Both the position numbers and the translations under genes were made by a program. 64,000 bases of DNA from TA-21 sp036558405 (GTDB lineage: Archaea; Thermoproteota; Nitrososphaeria; Nitrososphaerales; Nitrososphaeraceae). A model generated the notes under the pieces. The model saw only the letters and a program-made list of their open reading frames with translations, searched no databases and was not told where the DNA came from. This document shows positions 35,831 through 43,688 of this stretch, one piece after another; within the stretch, counting starts at the first letter, position 1, and every line of letters begins with the position of its first letter. The stretch lies in assembly GCA_036558405.1 (NCBI GenBank), contig DATBFR010000068.1, positions 46,922 to 110,921 on the forward strand. The letters are read 5' to 3'.

Positions 35831-37207
35831 TTATTTAGATATGTAGTCTAGAAATCGCACCCATTCAGGAAACCATAGATTTTGCTCAGGAATACCAATA
35901 CCCTTTGACAAAATCCGGGGACTGTTGAAACATAACAAGTCCGCACCAATTTCCTTTGCCAACTCTTGATTTAGCGCTTCAATACTCGCGATTTCTCCCA
36001 CGTATTTATGAGCTATGAGTTCGCGATTTTGTGTATACAAGCCTACTTGTCGACCGTCGATCGTTGGAACATAATTAACAATAACTGTTATTGTTTTGGC
36101 TTGAGCTTTCTTTAAATAATAAATGGATTCCTTTACCGTACCCCCAGTTTGAATTGTTCCTTGAATCACTGCTATTTTTTTGCCTGCAACCGATTGCTTC
36201 AGAATAAACTTTAGTGACTTGCTAGATACTAACAACTTATTTTTGCTCACATGTTCAGAAAAATCAGTCATGTGGTCGGAGTCGTCATACCTATCATTTA
36301 TGATACCCTCTGAAATAACAAAATTATGGTTGTGTTCCTGATATTCTCTGCAGAAACCCAAAGCCATTGGCCTAGGATAGTCAGGTTCAGCAAATGCCGA
36401 GTCAACATCAAATTCTTGACCCAGAAAATCAGCCTGAGTCTTCCCCATCTGTTTCCTTATTTCATATACACTTTTTCCGTTTATAAATCCTGCCGCGTGC
36501 GAGTCTCTGATGAACTCGAATGGATCTAACATGGTTCTAATGGCGGGAAGCGAACACACTATATCCCAACCTGAATCAGACGTCATCCTTACTAATTCGC
36601 CTGGACTGACATCATGAAAAAGTAACTCGGGAAAAAATGCTCCCAATGAATTTTCAGATGCAATTATGAAAAATGAATTCTTGGAATCCGTGCCCCTTAC
36701 AAGTGGTTTAAAACCTGTGCTCTCTCTATACGCATAAACGGAATCTTTTGTCTTTATTATTACATTGCCCCTAAGATGGCGATCTAAGAACTCGCATGCT
36801 CTTTCAGGTTGATTTCGTTCTAGTAACAGTTTGGTGAATATATGACAAATTTTAAAAAGTGAATCTTTGTCTTTTGCTTCATCGATACAAGGATGAAGAT
36901 AAAGTTTATCTGTATCTACTAAAAATCCATCAATCAAGGCCGCAATTTGTTTCATACTAGAAAATCTTGGAGACCTTTTGGATAAATATCCTAAAGCAAG
37001 ACGTGTGTTTTCATCAGATTTAGAGAACAAGCTATTAAGATAGTCACCAGTGGGAAAAGATCCGTCTCCATCAGCTGCGAAATTATCCGTAATTAGCTTC
37101 CAATACGCCTTACCACGATGTTGAAGCATCCTCATTGATTGCACCAAGTAAGAAGGGACTCTGTTAAGAGATGGTGACATATCACAAATTGCCAATAGAC
37201 CTGCCAA
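35831..37207 (-). CDS. PurF-like class II amidotransferase/phosphoribosyltransferase pseudoenzyme
   Basis: The 458-aa product has the PurF plan: N-terminal Ntn glutaminase-like domain (about residues 1-230) and C-terminal type I PRTase-like domain. Marks of homology: MRMLQHRGKAY near residue 27, SENSLGAFFPEL, GELVRMTSD, DPFEFIRDSHAAGFINGKSVYEIRK and MGKTQADF. Key residues are lost. The start is MAGLLAIC, with Ala where PurF has the catalytic Cys2. The PRPP loop VDDSIVRGTT is replaced with VIQGTIQTGGTV, without the two Asp. The RYST/NG blocks are not recognisable. It is probably non-catalytic, perhaps a regulator of purine synthesis (inference). The true PurF is not in the window. Confidence 0.8.
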   Translation of the reverse strand: MAGLLAICDMSPSLNRVPSYLVQSMRMLQHRGKAYWKLITDNFAADGDGSFPTGDYLNSLFSKSDENTRLALGYLSKRSPRFSSMKQIAALIDGFLVDTDKLYLHPCIDEAKDKDSLFKICHIFTKLLLERNQPERACEFLDRHLRGNVIIKTKDSVYAYRESTGFKPLVRGTDSKNSFFIIASENSLGAFFPELLFHDVSPGELVRMTSDSGWDIVCSLPAIRTMLDPFEFIRDSHAAGFINGKSVYEIRKQMGKTQADFLGQEFDVDSAFAEPDYPRPMALGFCREYQEHNHNFVISEGIINDRYDDSDHMTDFSEHVSKNKLLVSSKSLKFILKQSVAGKKIAVIQGTIQTGGTVKESIYYLKKAQAKTITVIVNYVPTIDGRQVGLYTQNRELIAHKYVGEIASIEALNQELAKEIGADLLCFNSPRILSKGIGIPEQNLWFPEWVRFLDYISK

Positions 37208-37330
37208 TGTATGTTTGATATTAATTCCACAATAAATTTTCTCTGATTCAACAAACTTACGTGAGACTTTGCAGCATGATATGCCGAGTCGGCTAAGTTA
37301 TATTGCTTTAGGTCATTGCATTTTCTGGTC

Positions 37331-38518
37331 ATGCAGATTGGATTGATTGGAAAGGCAAATGTTGGAAAATCAACATTTTTTAATGCCGCTACAGATATGA
37401 GCGTAGAAACAGGAAACTATCCATTCACAACAATTCAACCCAATGTGGGCATTTGTTTTGCAAGGCAAAAATGTGTCTGTGCCGAATTTTCGATTCAAGA
37501 CAATCCCATTCATTCTATGTGTATAGCCGGAAATAGGTTCATACCCGTACAGATTGTTGATGTTGCAGGTCTGGTTCCTGGAGCACACTTGGGAAAGGGT
37601 CTGGGTAATAAATTCTTAGACGATGCACAAAAAGTGGATGCCTTGATTCATGTTGTCGATGCATCAGGCTCAACAGACAAAGAAGGACGAGCTTCCTCAC
37701 CTGGTTCGTACGATCCAAATGAGGATATTGAGTTCGTGCAGAATGAATTCGACCTTTGGATATTGTCAATAATTAAGCGAGATTGGTTGAAAAGTTCAGA
37801 AGGGATTTCGAATGAACAGCTTTTATTAAAAAGATTCTCTGGTTTAGGTATCAGATTGGAAGCAGTTGAAGCTTCCTTAGCCCACAGTGGATTAAAAAAT
37901 AAGAAAATTAACACATGGACGGAAATCGAGATTTTAACGTACATAAAGAATTTGAGATTAGAGGCTAGACCAGTTACTATTGCCGCGAATAAGGCAGATA
38001 TATCATCATCTGAATCAAATATTGAAGTTTTAAAGGAAAAACATGAATTCGTGATACCTTGTACTTCAGAAGGAGAAATCTTACTTAGAAATGCAGCAAA
38101 GCACGGTGTGGTTCATTATCTACCTGGGGATAATTCATTTGAAATCAAAAAAAATGTTATCCTTTCACCTAAACAAAATCACGCACTGGATTTGGTTTCT
38201 AACTTTATCAACAAATATGGGTCAACTGGGGTGCAGGAAATTATTAATACTGTTTGCTTTGACATTTTAGGGAAGATTGTTGTGTATCCAGTTGAGGATG
38301 AAATGGGACTGAAAGACAAGAAAGGAAATGTTTTACCTGAGGCTTATTTAGTTAACGGAGGCACTACCGCTAAAGACTTGGCTGCAATGGTACACAAGGA
38401 TTTGGAGAAGGGGTTTTTGTTCGCAATAGACGCCAGAAGTAAAAAGAGAATCGGTGCGGATCATGAACTATTGAATAATGATATAATCAAGATTGTATCT
38501 ACAGCTAGTAGAGGATAA
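37331..38518 (+). CDS. ychF: YchF/OLA1-type P-loop NTPase with TGS domain
   Basis: From ATG 37331 the product is 395 aa: G1 GKANVGKSTFFNA, G2/G3 GNYPFTTIQPNVG and DVAGLVPGAHLGKGLGN, G4 ANKAD, and a C-terminal TGS domain (KIVVYPVEDEMGLKDKKGNV ... DARSKKRIGADHELLNNDII). This is the archaeal/eukaryotic long branch of the Obg-like ATPases, which bind ribosomes. The frame opens at TTG 37316, but the ATG fits the conserved MQIGLIGKANVGKS start. kae1 begins 7 nt after its stop, so they should be one operon. Confidence 0.93.
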   Translation: MQIGLIGKANVGKSTFFNAATDMSVETGNYPFTTIQPNVGICFARQKCVCAEFSIQDNPIHSMCIAGNRFIPVQIVDVAGLVPGAHLGKGLGNKFLDDAQKVDALIHVVDASGSTDKEGRASSPGSYDPNEDIEFVQNEFDLWILSIIKRDWLKSSEGISNEQLLLKRFSGLGIRLEAVEASLAHSGLKNKKINTWTEIEILTYIKNLRLEARPVTIAANKADISSSESNIEVLKEKHEFVIPCTSEGEILLRNAAKHGVVHYLPGDNSFEIKKNVILSPKQNHALDLVSNFINKYGSTGVQEIINTVCFDILGKIVVYPVEDEMGLKDKKGNVLPEAYLVNGGTTAKDLAAMVHKDLEKGFLFAIDARSKKRIGADHELLNNDIIKIVSTASRG

Positions 38519-38525
38519 GGTTAAC

Positions 38526-39536
38526 TTGCTCTGTCTAGGGATAGAAAGTACAGCACACACATTTGCAGCCTCTGTAGTAGATTGCTTTACTAATGGGAAG
38601 AGGCTTACCATCATGTCGGACGCCAGAAGTGTGTACAAACCATCAAAAGGCTCAGGAATTCATCCCAGAGAGGCATCCAGACATCATGCAATAATTTCGT
38701 CTAGAATTATCGGTGAAGCTCTATCCATTGCCAAAGTAAAAAATTCTGATATTTCAATACTGGCATATTCTGCTGGTCCAGGGCTAGGGCCTTGTCTTCG
38801 GATTGGAGCAGTTACAGCGCGCTCAATTTGTTCTTTTTATGACAAGCCGATAATGCCAGTCAATCATGCTATTGGTCATATTGAACTTGGAATCGTGTTA
38901 ACTAATGCTCAAGATCCGCTCGTACTGCTAATTTCAGGTGGGCATACTCTTATGACAATCTATGCTAATAAAAGATGGAGGATAATAGGCGAGACACTTG
39001 ATATAACATTGGGTCAGCTATTTGACCAATTTGGTCGATATCTTGGACTTTCTTCTCCATGCGGAGCTAACATCGAACAACTTGCATTAAAGTCAAATCT
39101 AGAATACATAGCATTACCCTATACGATAAAAGGGAACGATCTAACATTCTCTGGCCTGTTATCTGCTGGTAAGAGACAGGTTTTATCAAATATGTCACAA
39201 CAAAATCTTTGTTATTCGTTACAAGAAACAGCATTCTCTATGTTATGTGAAGTGGTGGAGAGGGCGTTAGTAGTAACCAGGAAAAGAGAATTACTAGTTG
39301 TTGGTGGTGTTGCAGCAAATAAAAGATTAAGTGAAATACTGCAAAAGGCATGCCTGAGGCACAAAGTCATATATCACTCTATTCCACTTAATTATTGCGG
39401 GGACAACGGTGTGCAAATTGCATGGACAGGAGCGATAGAATATTTCTCTGGTAAAAATAAACGCTTAGGACCTTCGCGGGCTTTTGTCAGACAATCCTGG
39501 CGATTAGATGATGTAAATATTACGTGGAAAGAGTAG
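38526..39536 (+). CDS. kae1: Kae1 (TsaD/OSGEP), tRNA t6A synthesis
   Basis: From TTG 38526 the product is 336 aa, beginning MLCLGIESTAHTFAAS as in Kae1 proteins. Metal-binding HAIGHIELG, the ATP-binding LISGGHTLM, DITLGQLFDQFGRYLGL and GGVAANKRL are present, as is YCGDNGVQIA near the end. With Bud32, Cgi121 and Pcc1 it forms KEOPS, which transfers threonylcarbamoyl to A37 of ANN-decoding tRNAs. The frame is open to a TTG at 38493, which overlaps ychF; the start at 38526 matches the family. Bud32 lies nearby at 39900, separated by one opposite-strand gene. Confidence 0.95.
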   Translation: MLCLGIESTAHTFAASVVDCFTNGKRLTIMSDARSVYKPSKGSGIHPREASRHHAIISSRIIGEALSIAKVKNSDISILAYSAGPGLGPCLRIGAVTARSICSFYDKPIMPVNHAIGHIELGIVLTNAQDPLVLLISGGHTLMTIYANKRWRIIGETLDITLGQLFDQFGRYLGLSSPCGANIEQLALKSNLEYIALPYTIKGNDLTFSGLLSAGKRQVLSNMSQQNLCYSLQETAFSMLCEVVERALVVTRKRELLVVGGVAANKRLSEILQKACLRHKVIYHSIPLNYCGDNGVQIAWTGAIEYFSGKNKRLGPSRAFVRQSWRLDDVNITWKE

Positions 39537-39541
39537 ATATT

Positions 39542-39868
39542 CTATTTGTTAGATGTTATCTGTTTTTGAATTTCTTTTGCCCATTTTCCACTATTAAAGA
39601 CGCCAAACTTATATTCTTTCGCGTTGGTAACGATAACCACTTTTGTCAATATAACGCCTTCCGACCTCACTAAGTCTATCTGATCGAGTGAAATATTTAG
39701 AAGTAGAGCACCAACTTTTTTTGATAAAGTAGCAAGTTGACCTTCTGTTTTTTCAAATATAAGTCTCTGATTTGTTAGGGTGAGAATCCCGTTCCCAAGT
39801 TTATTTTCGGCACAGTCTTCTTCGAGTATCAATTTCTCGTTAGGATTAGGAGTAACTCCAGGTGGCAC
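39542..39868 (-). CDS. small PH-domain-like (GRAM/bPH) protein
   Basis: The 108-aa product looks like one PH/GRAM-type barrel: NPNEKLILEEDCAENKLGNG, GILTLTNQRLIFEKTEGQLA, then LLLNISLDQIDLVRSEGVI, VVIVTNAKEYKFGVFN and a C-terminal helix KWAKEIQKQI. The 'GxLxLTNxRLIF' strand pair is typical for bacterial and archaeal PH-domain proteins. Function is unknown. It lies between kae1 (5 nt from the stop, tail to tail) and bud32 (start to start, 31 nt apart), on the opposite strand. Confidence 0.75.
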   Translation of the reverse strand: MPPGVTPNPNEKLILEEDCAENKLGNGILTLTNQRLIFEKTEGQLATLSKKVGALLLNISLDQIDLVRSEGVILTKVVIVTNAKEYKFGVFNSGKWAKEIQKQITSNK

Positions 39869-39899
39869 ATATTTATTGGAATGTATCTATATATTACTA

Positions 39900-40511
39900 T
39901 TGCATCACTATTCCAAGCTAGTTGCTAAGGGAGCAGAATCTAACATATACCTGTCCTCTTTCTATTCGAGAAAAACTATATCTAAGATAAGGTTTCCGAA
40001 GCCATATAGAAATCAGGAGCTAGACTGTTTGATAAGATGCCAGAGAACAATCCATGAATCCAAGATGATGGCCTTAGCAAGGGGTGTGGGAGTAAGAACT
40101 CCATTTGTGTACTTGGTTGATCCGGCTAGAGCTGAAATAGTAATGGAGTATATAAAGGGAATAAATACAAGAGATATAATTGACAGACAAATAAGTTTTA
40201 GAATTGGGGTATACACTTCAATTCTGCATAAAAATGATATCATTCATGGAGATCTGACACCATCAAATTTTCTATTGGGAAGTACCTTAGTACTTCTTGA
40301 TTTTGGGCTATCATATCATTCGAATAGGGTGGAGGATAAAGCTGTCGATATCAGATTACTAGAAGAAATACTTAAAAGTCTGTATCCATCAAATGTTAAA
40401 TCCCTTTATGAAAGCTTCCTAGAAGGTTATAGTACAGGTAGCGCTAGAAACCAGGTCAGTGGAATTCTAAAAAATTTAGATGAAATTGGCTACAGGCGGA
40501 GATACACATGA
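39900..40511 (+). CDS. bud32: Bud32 (PRPK) kinase of KEOPS
   Basis: From TTG 39900 the product is 203 aa, normal for Bud32. The small lobe has AKGAESNIYL and the Lys in ISKIRFPKPYR; the helix CQRTIHESKMMALARGVGVRTP follows; the catalytic loop is IIHGDLTPSNFLL and the metal-binding DFG is LLDFGLSYHS. Bud32 is the kinase/ATPase subunit that activates Kae1. The frame extends to an ATG at 39780, but that part overlaps the PH-domain gene on the other strand and is not kinase-like. Kae1 and Bud32 are separate genes here, not fused as in some archaea. Confidence 0.92.
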   Translation: MHHYSKLVAKGAESNIYLSSFYSRKTISKIRFPKPYRNQELDCLIRCQRTIHESKMMALARGVGVRTPFVYLVDPARAEIVMEYIKGINTRDIIDRQISFRIGVYTSILHKNDIIHGDLTPSNFLLGSTLVLLDFGLSYHSNRVEDKAVDIRLLEEILKSLYPSNVKSLYESFLEGYSTGSARNQVSGILKNLDEIGYRRRYT

Positions 40512-40608
40512 AACATATGCATTTACATTGAAGTAGATTAGAAATGAATGAGCTTTTCTATACGTTTCTCATTATTTTAGTTTAAGAAATATATCGCGAG
40601 CATATCGA

Positions 40609-41172
40609 ATGAACCACATCATATTCGTAAGCAACAATGAAAACAAATTTGAAGAAATACGTGCACTTTTAATCCAGTATAGAATCAAATTAAGGTTGCA
40701 TAAATTGAACTTGCTAGAGGTACAGTCAGATTCATTGGAAGAAATTGCCTCTCAAAAAGCCGATCTCGCATTTAGGATAATTTGTGATGACCTTATTGTG
40801 GAAGATACTGGTTTATTTATCCACGAATTGGATGGCTTCCCTGGACCATACTCTTCCTATGTATTTAGAACTATTGGCAATTTAGGAATTCTTAAGCTAT
40901 TATTGAAAAAAAGTAAAAGATGTGCAACTTTTAAGTCAGTAATTGCATTCTCAAATGGAAAACTGACGAGAATATTTGTAGGCGAAGTAAGAGGTACTAT
41001 AAGTAATAAAGTGGGAAAGAAAGGATGGGGATTTGATCCAATATTTATTCCCTCTACGGAATATAACACCTATGGTGAAATCGGAGAAAGAAAAATTGAA
41101 ATATCTCATAGGACCGCTGCAATAAAAAAATTCATGAATTGGTACTCTGAGTCATATTTCTGTAGCAAATAA
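40609..41172 (+). CDS. XTP/dITP pyrophosphatase (Ham1/RdgB)
   Basis: The 187-aa product begins HIIFVSNNENKFEEIRALL (SNNxxKxxEI signature) and has VEDTGLFIHELDGFPGPYSS, KSVIAFSNGKL, GWGFDPIFIPS and ISHRTAAIKKF, all conserved in the family. It hydrolyses non-canonical purine triphosphates such as ITP and XTP to monophosphates and so cleans the nucleotide pool. It follows bud32 by 97 bp on the same strand; an archaeal link of Ham1 to KEOPS genes is common. Confidence 0.95.
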   Translation: MNHIIFVSNNENKFEEIRALLIQYRIKLRLHKLNLLEVQSDSLEEIASQKADLAFRIICDDLIVEDTGLFIHELDGFPGPYSSYVFRTIGNLGILKLLLKKSKRCATFKSVIAFSNGKLTRIFVGEVRGTISNKVGKKGWGFDPIFIPSTEYNTYGEIGERKIEISHRTAAIKKFMNWYSESYFCSK

Positions 41173-41193
41173 CGTTTCTGGTTTATACGAAAA

Positions 41194-42219
41194 TCAATCG
41201 TATCCGGAAATCCATCTGCTAACAAATCTATTATTGTTCTGCATTACTACTATTCTTGAGATCTCACTTTCGTCCATGATTCTAAATTCAGAAAGGTATG
41301 AAAGTAGACCTTTCGCATATCCCCTGATTTCTGACATTTCTAGCATATGGGATCTCTCCAATCTGAGAGTCGACATTCCTACGTGCATGTATGATTTCAA
41401 TTCTATGAAATGGGGGTTGGCAATCTTGACTAATTCGGCGAAATCACGCAGAAAACTTGGTAAACTATTGTAGTCCCTGATCAAAGTAATCCTAAGTACA
41501 GTCCTAGTATTCATATTACGCAATAAAGCCAGACTTCTATTCCACCTTTCCCAAGCGTCCTTGTATTTTGGTCTATTTATCGAAAAGAACATTTTCCTAT
41601 TTGATGCATTTGTAGATAGATAGATTTGTGTAGGTAGTGCATCCTCCACCTCAAGCCGGCTAAGCATCTGAGGTTCCTGTCCGTTTGTTACTAAGAATAC
41701 AGATTTGGTGTTTTCTAAATTTTTTAAATATCTAATTAAAGCTGGCAATTTTGGATACATTGAAGGCTCGCCTGAAAGCGAGATAGCGTAGTGCTGTGGG
41801 AGCAATGATTCATCTAATTTCGTCTTATTAGTATTATCGTTGCCATAATGCCCGACGATAAGCTTCCTCCTTTCTAATAAGAGATTGTTTATTATGGTTT
41901 CAGGATCATCAACAAGTTCCTCTGGCATTTCAAGAGTATCATAGAACTCTGCAGGTCGCCAACAGTACACGCACCTATTTTCACAGTTCAATGCAGCAGG
42001 TGTAAACTCCATACACCTGTGAGTTGATATTCCATAGAACTTGTGCTTATAACAATCTCCACCGTCCTTAAATGATTTTTTTGTCCAATGACAAAGATCT
42101 ACAGCAGAATGATTAGAAATGCCATATTTAGCCTTCTTAAGTTTTAGACTTGCAACGGGAGATATTTGAACTAGATTTTCCAATTGCACATGAGAAATAT
42201 ATTCGTCCGAACAACTCAT
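41194..42219 (-). CDS. taw1: Taw1/TYW1, 4-demethylwyosine synthase
   Basis: The 341-aa radical SAM protein has the cluster motif CENRCVYCWRP (C-x3-C-x2-C), preceded by YGISTHRCMEFTPAALN, and ISLSGEPSMYPKL with NGQEPQML and LSTNASNR following. This is archaeal TYW1 (flavodoxin domain absent, as usual in archaea), which condenses pyruvate carbons with m1G37 of tRNA-Phe to form 4-demethylwyosine. Further Cys (CHWTKKS, DCYKHKFYG) near the N-terminus could bind the second Fe-S cluster. It is convergent with the Ham1 gene and is followed upstream by a 1.2-kb gene-poor region. Confidence 0.95.
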   Translation of the reverse strand: MSCSDEYISHVQLENLVQISPVASLKLKKAKYGISNHSAVDLCHWTKKSFKDGGDCYKHKFYGISTHRCMEFTPAALNCENRCVYCWRPAEFYDTLEMPEELVDDPETIINNLLLERRKLIVGHYGNDNTNKTKLDESLLPQHYAISLSGEPSMYPKLPALIRYLKNLENTKSVFLVTNGQEPQMLSRLEVEDALPTQIYLSTNASNRKMFFSINRPKYKDAWERWNRSLALLRNMNTRTVLRITLIRDYNSLPSFLRDFAELVKIANPHFIELKSYMHVGMSTLRLERSHMLEMSEIRGYAKGLLSYLSEFRIMDESEISRIVVMQNNNRFVSRWISGYD

Positions 42220-42581
42220 TACATTTCATCTAATTAGACTTCATTTAAGTCTTTGAGTTTTCATAATTACGTTACAATAAATAGAATTTTGATGTAAATC
42301 CAGGGCTGAGAAAACTCAAGTAGAAGTTAGGGATTTACAGCAAAGCAACCAAGCTATGTTTATTAAACTTAATAGAATAGTCATAGATGACTTGATTCTA
42401 TCATAGGATTGTATGTTACTAATTAGAAGAATATTAATATTACAACAATTAAAAGCTTGACTATTGACAACGTGTAACCTGTATTGATAAGGATTGACTT
42501 GAGCAATATCAAGTTCTTATATACTTTTTTTCAGTAATTTTCATGCTCTGATAATTTAAAACTTTACAATTCTGACGTAGA

Positions 42582-42752
42582 ATGAAAAACTCTGGAAACC
42601 TGGAGCCGGAATTGTTACCTAAAAAGCACTTGGAAATAGGTCAATTTAAAATCCTGTTAGTTATTATGTGTCCAAAGAAGATACAGATTGGAAGGGTAGA
42701 CCCCACCTTGACGTATATCAATTTTAGATTGAATAGCGAATTGTATACCTAG
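42582..42752 (+). CDS. hypothetical small ORF, 56 aa
   Basis: An ATG frame encodes a mixed polar/hydrophobic 56-residue peptide (MKNSGNLEPELLPKKHLEIG at the start, then QFKILLVIMCPKKIQIGR). A TTATATAC element lies about 65 nt upstream. No family is recognised; it may be real or a chance frame. Confidence 0.3.
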   Translation: MKNSGNLEPELLPKKHLEIGQFKILLVIMCPKKIQIGRVDPTLTYINFRLNSELYT

Positions 42753-42839
42753 CTGACAGGGCTTCGGGGATTATTGACTTGATAAAAATAAGTAGCAGCA
42801 ATGACAATTCAGGAATAATATACTCTGCGATTAGATTCA

Positions 42840-42989
42840 ATGGAAACTGGTTACGGAGTAGACGGTAGAACAAAGGACTGCAAATACTGCGTCTGGAAAG
42901 CCTTTACGCAAACACATCCAGATGTGGCATTTGTGCATGAAAAGCTCTGCATATGGTATTTACAGAACACGAATGAAACAAGAAATTAG
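42840..42989 (+). CDS. small Cys/His protein, 49 aa
   Basis: An ATG frame of 49 codons encodes GRTKDCKYCVWKAFTQTHPD and further FVHEKLCIWY. Ligands C-x2-C, H, H and C are well placed for one zinc site, and the aromatic residues around them (VW, AF, IWY) would form a small core. The composition is unlike random AT-rich DNA, so I consider it genuine. Function is unknown. Confidence 0.55.
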   Translation: METGYGVDGRTKDCKYCVWKAFTQTHPDVAFVHEKLCIWYLQNTNETRN

Positions 42990-43145
42990 AAATTAAGGGA
43001 TGAAGTATCCGAAAACTTTTACGAAACCTAATGGCTACGATAGAGGTAAATCTCGGATAGAATAAGATATACGAGTTCCGCGGAACTAATGACTTAGACG
43101 CTGGAAAAGAGCGTTATTCATCTGCATACATGATTTTTCTAACAA

Positions 43146-43155
43146 TTATATAATG
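43146..43155 (+). promoter_or_regulatory. TATA box of tRNA-His
   Basis: TTATATAATG lies about 27 nt before the 5' end of the tRNA (43178/43179), which is the normal archaeal spacing. Confidence 0.6.
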
Positions 43156-43178
43156 AAGCTTCCGAAATCGAATATGTG

Positions 43179-43282
43179 GCCTTCGTAGTATAGCCTGGTT
43201 AGTATAGGCGGCTGTGGACTATGAGCCTGCTAGTACTGTTGATAGATACCGCTTGAGGAGGGTTCAAATCCCTCCGAAGGCC
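43179..43282 (+). tRNA. tRNA-His (GTG) with intron after position 37
   Basis: Acceptor GCCTTCG pairs with CGAAGGC (43275-43281); the discriminator is C at 43282 and a G stands at 43178, matching the G-1:C73 pair that identifies tRNA-His. D stem GTAT/GTAT uses two G-U pairs; anticodon stem GGCGG/CCGCT; loop CTGTGG + A gives anticodon GTG at 43214-43216; T arm GAGGG-TTCAAAT-CCCTC. A 30-nt intron (43218-43247) sits between positions 37 and 38, the canonical archaeal site. Confidence 0.93.
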
Positions 43283-43411
43283 TACGACAGGTAGAAATGA
43301 ATGGATAAGGATTGGAAATAACTCTTGTTTTAGAAGTGTGGTTAGTAAAAGGATTATATTCGCGAAATAAAGAACCTCCTAAGATGATCTTACATATTGG
43401 ATTATTTTTTT

Positions 43412-43416
43412 GGAGG
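43412..43416 (+). promoter_or_regulatory. ribosome-binding site of rpoH
   Basis: GGAGG lies 10 nt before the GTG start of rpoH, in a leader that would run from about 43383 if TTATATT at 43354-43360 is the TATA box. Most neighbouring genes look leaderless, so this visible site stands out and supports the GTG start. Confidence 0.6.
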
Positions 43417-43426
43417 CTGACAAATC

Positions 43427-43681
43427 GTGTCGGTTGATAAGAAAAAAGAGATGATCATTATAGATCATATTTACCAACCCCAACATGAAATAGTTAGCCG
43501 AAAGGAAGCGGAAGAGGTTCTAAAGAAATATAACGCTAAGCCCAGTCAATTGCCATATATATTAATTGAGGATAAAGGGTTAGAAGGTCTGGATGTAAGG
43601 CCTGGCGATATTGTAAAGATCACTCGAAAATCCCCTACCGCAGGTCAAAGCGTATATTACCGCTATGTTGTAGAGAGCTAG
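43427..43681 (+). CDS. rpoH: RNA polymerase subunit H (Rpo5)
   Basis: The 84-aa product is the archaeal Rpb5 C-terminal homologue: DHIYQPQHEIVSRKEAEEVL, KYNAKPSQLPYILIED and DVRPGDIVKITRKSPTAGQS YYRYVV at the end, all conserved. It belongs to the jaw of RNA polymerase. GTG start with a GGAGG site upstream. It is the first gene of the operon, 7 nt before rpoB. Confidence 0.96.
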   Translation: MSVDKKKEMIIIDHIYQPQHEIVSRKEAEEVLKKYNAKPSQLPYILIEDKGLEGLDVRPGDIVKITRKSPTAGQSVYYRYVVES

Positions 43682-43688
43682 TTGATTT

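Larger units (their letters stand above)
42220..43426. other. gene-poor region with tRNA-His
   Basis: No large gene is seen. Contents: a 56-codon plus-strand frame (42582-42752), a Cys/His-rich 49-aa gene (42840-42989), the intron-bearing tRNA-His (43179-43282) with its TATA box, and the promoter and ribosome-binding site of the rpoH operon. The part 42220-42580 is AT-rich and without recognised features. Confidence 0.4.

Noticed and set aside
39780..39899. N-terminal extension of bud32 to ATG 39780
   Set aside because: It overlaps the PH-domain gene on the other strand and the added 40 residues are not kinase-like; TTG 39900 gives the usual length.
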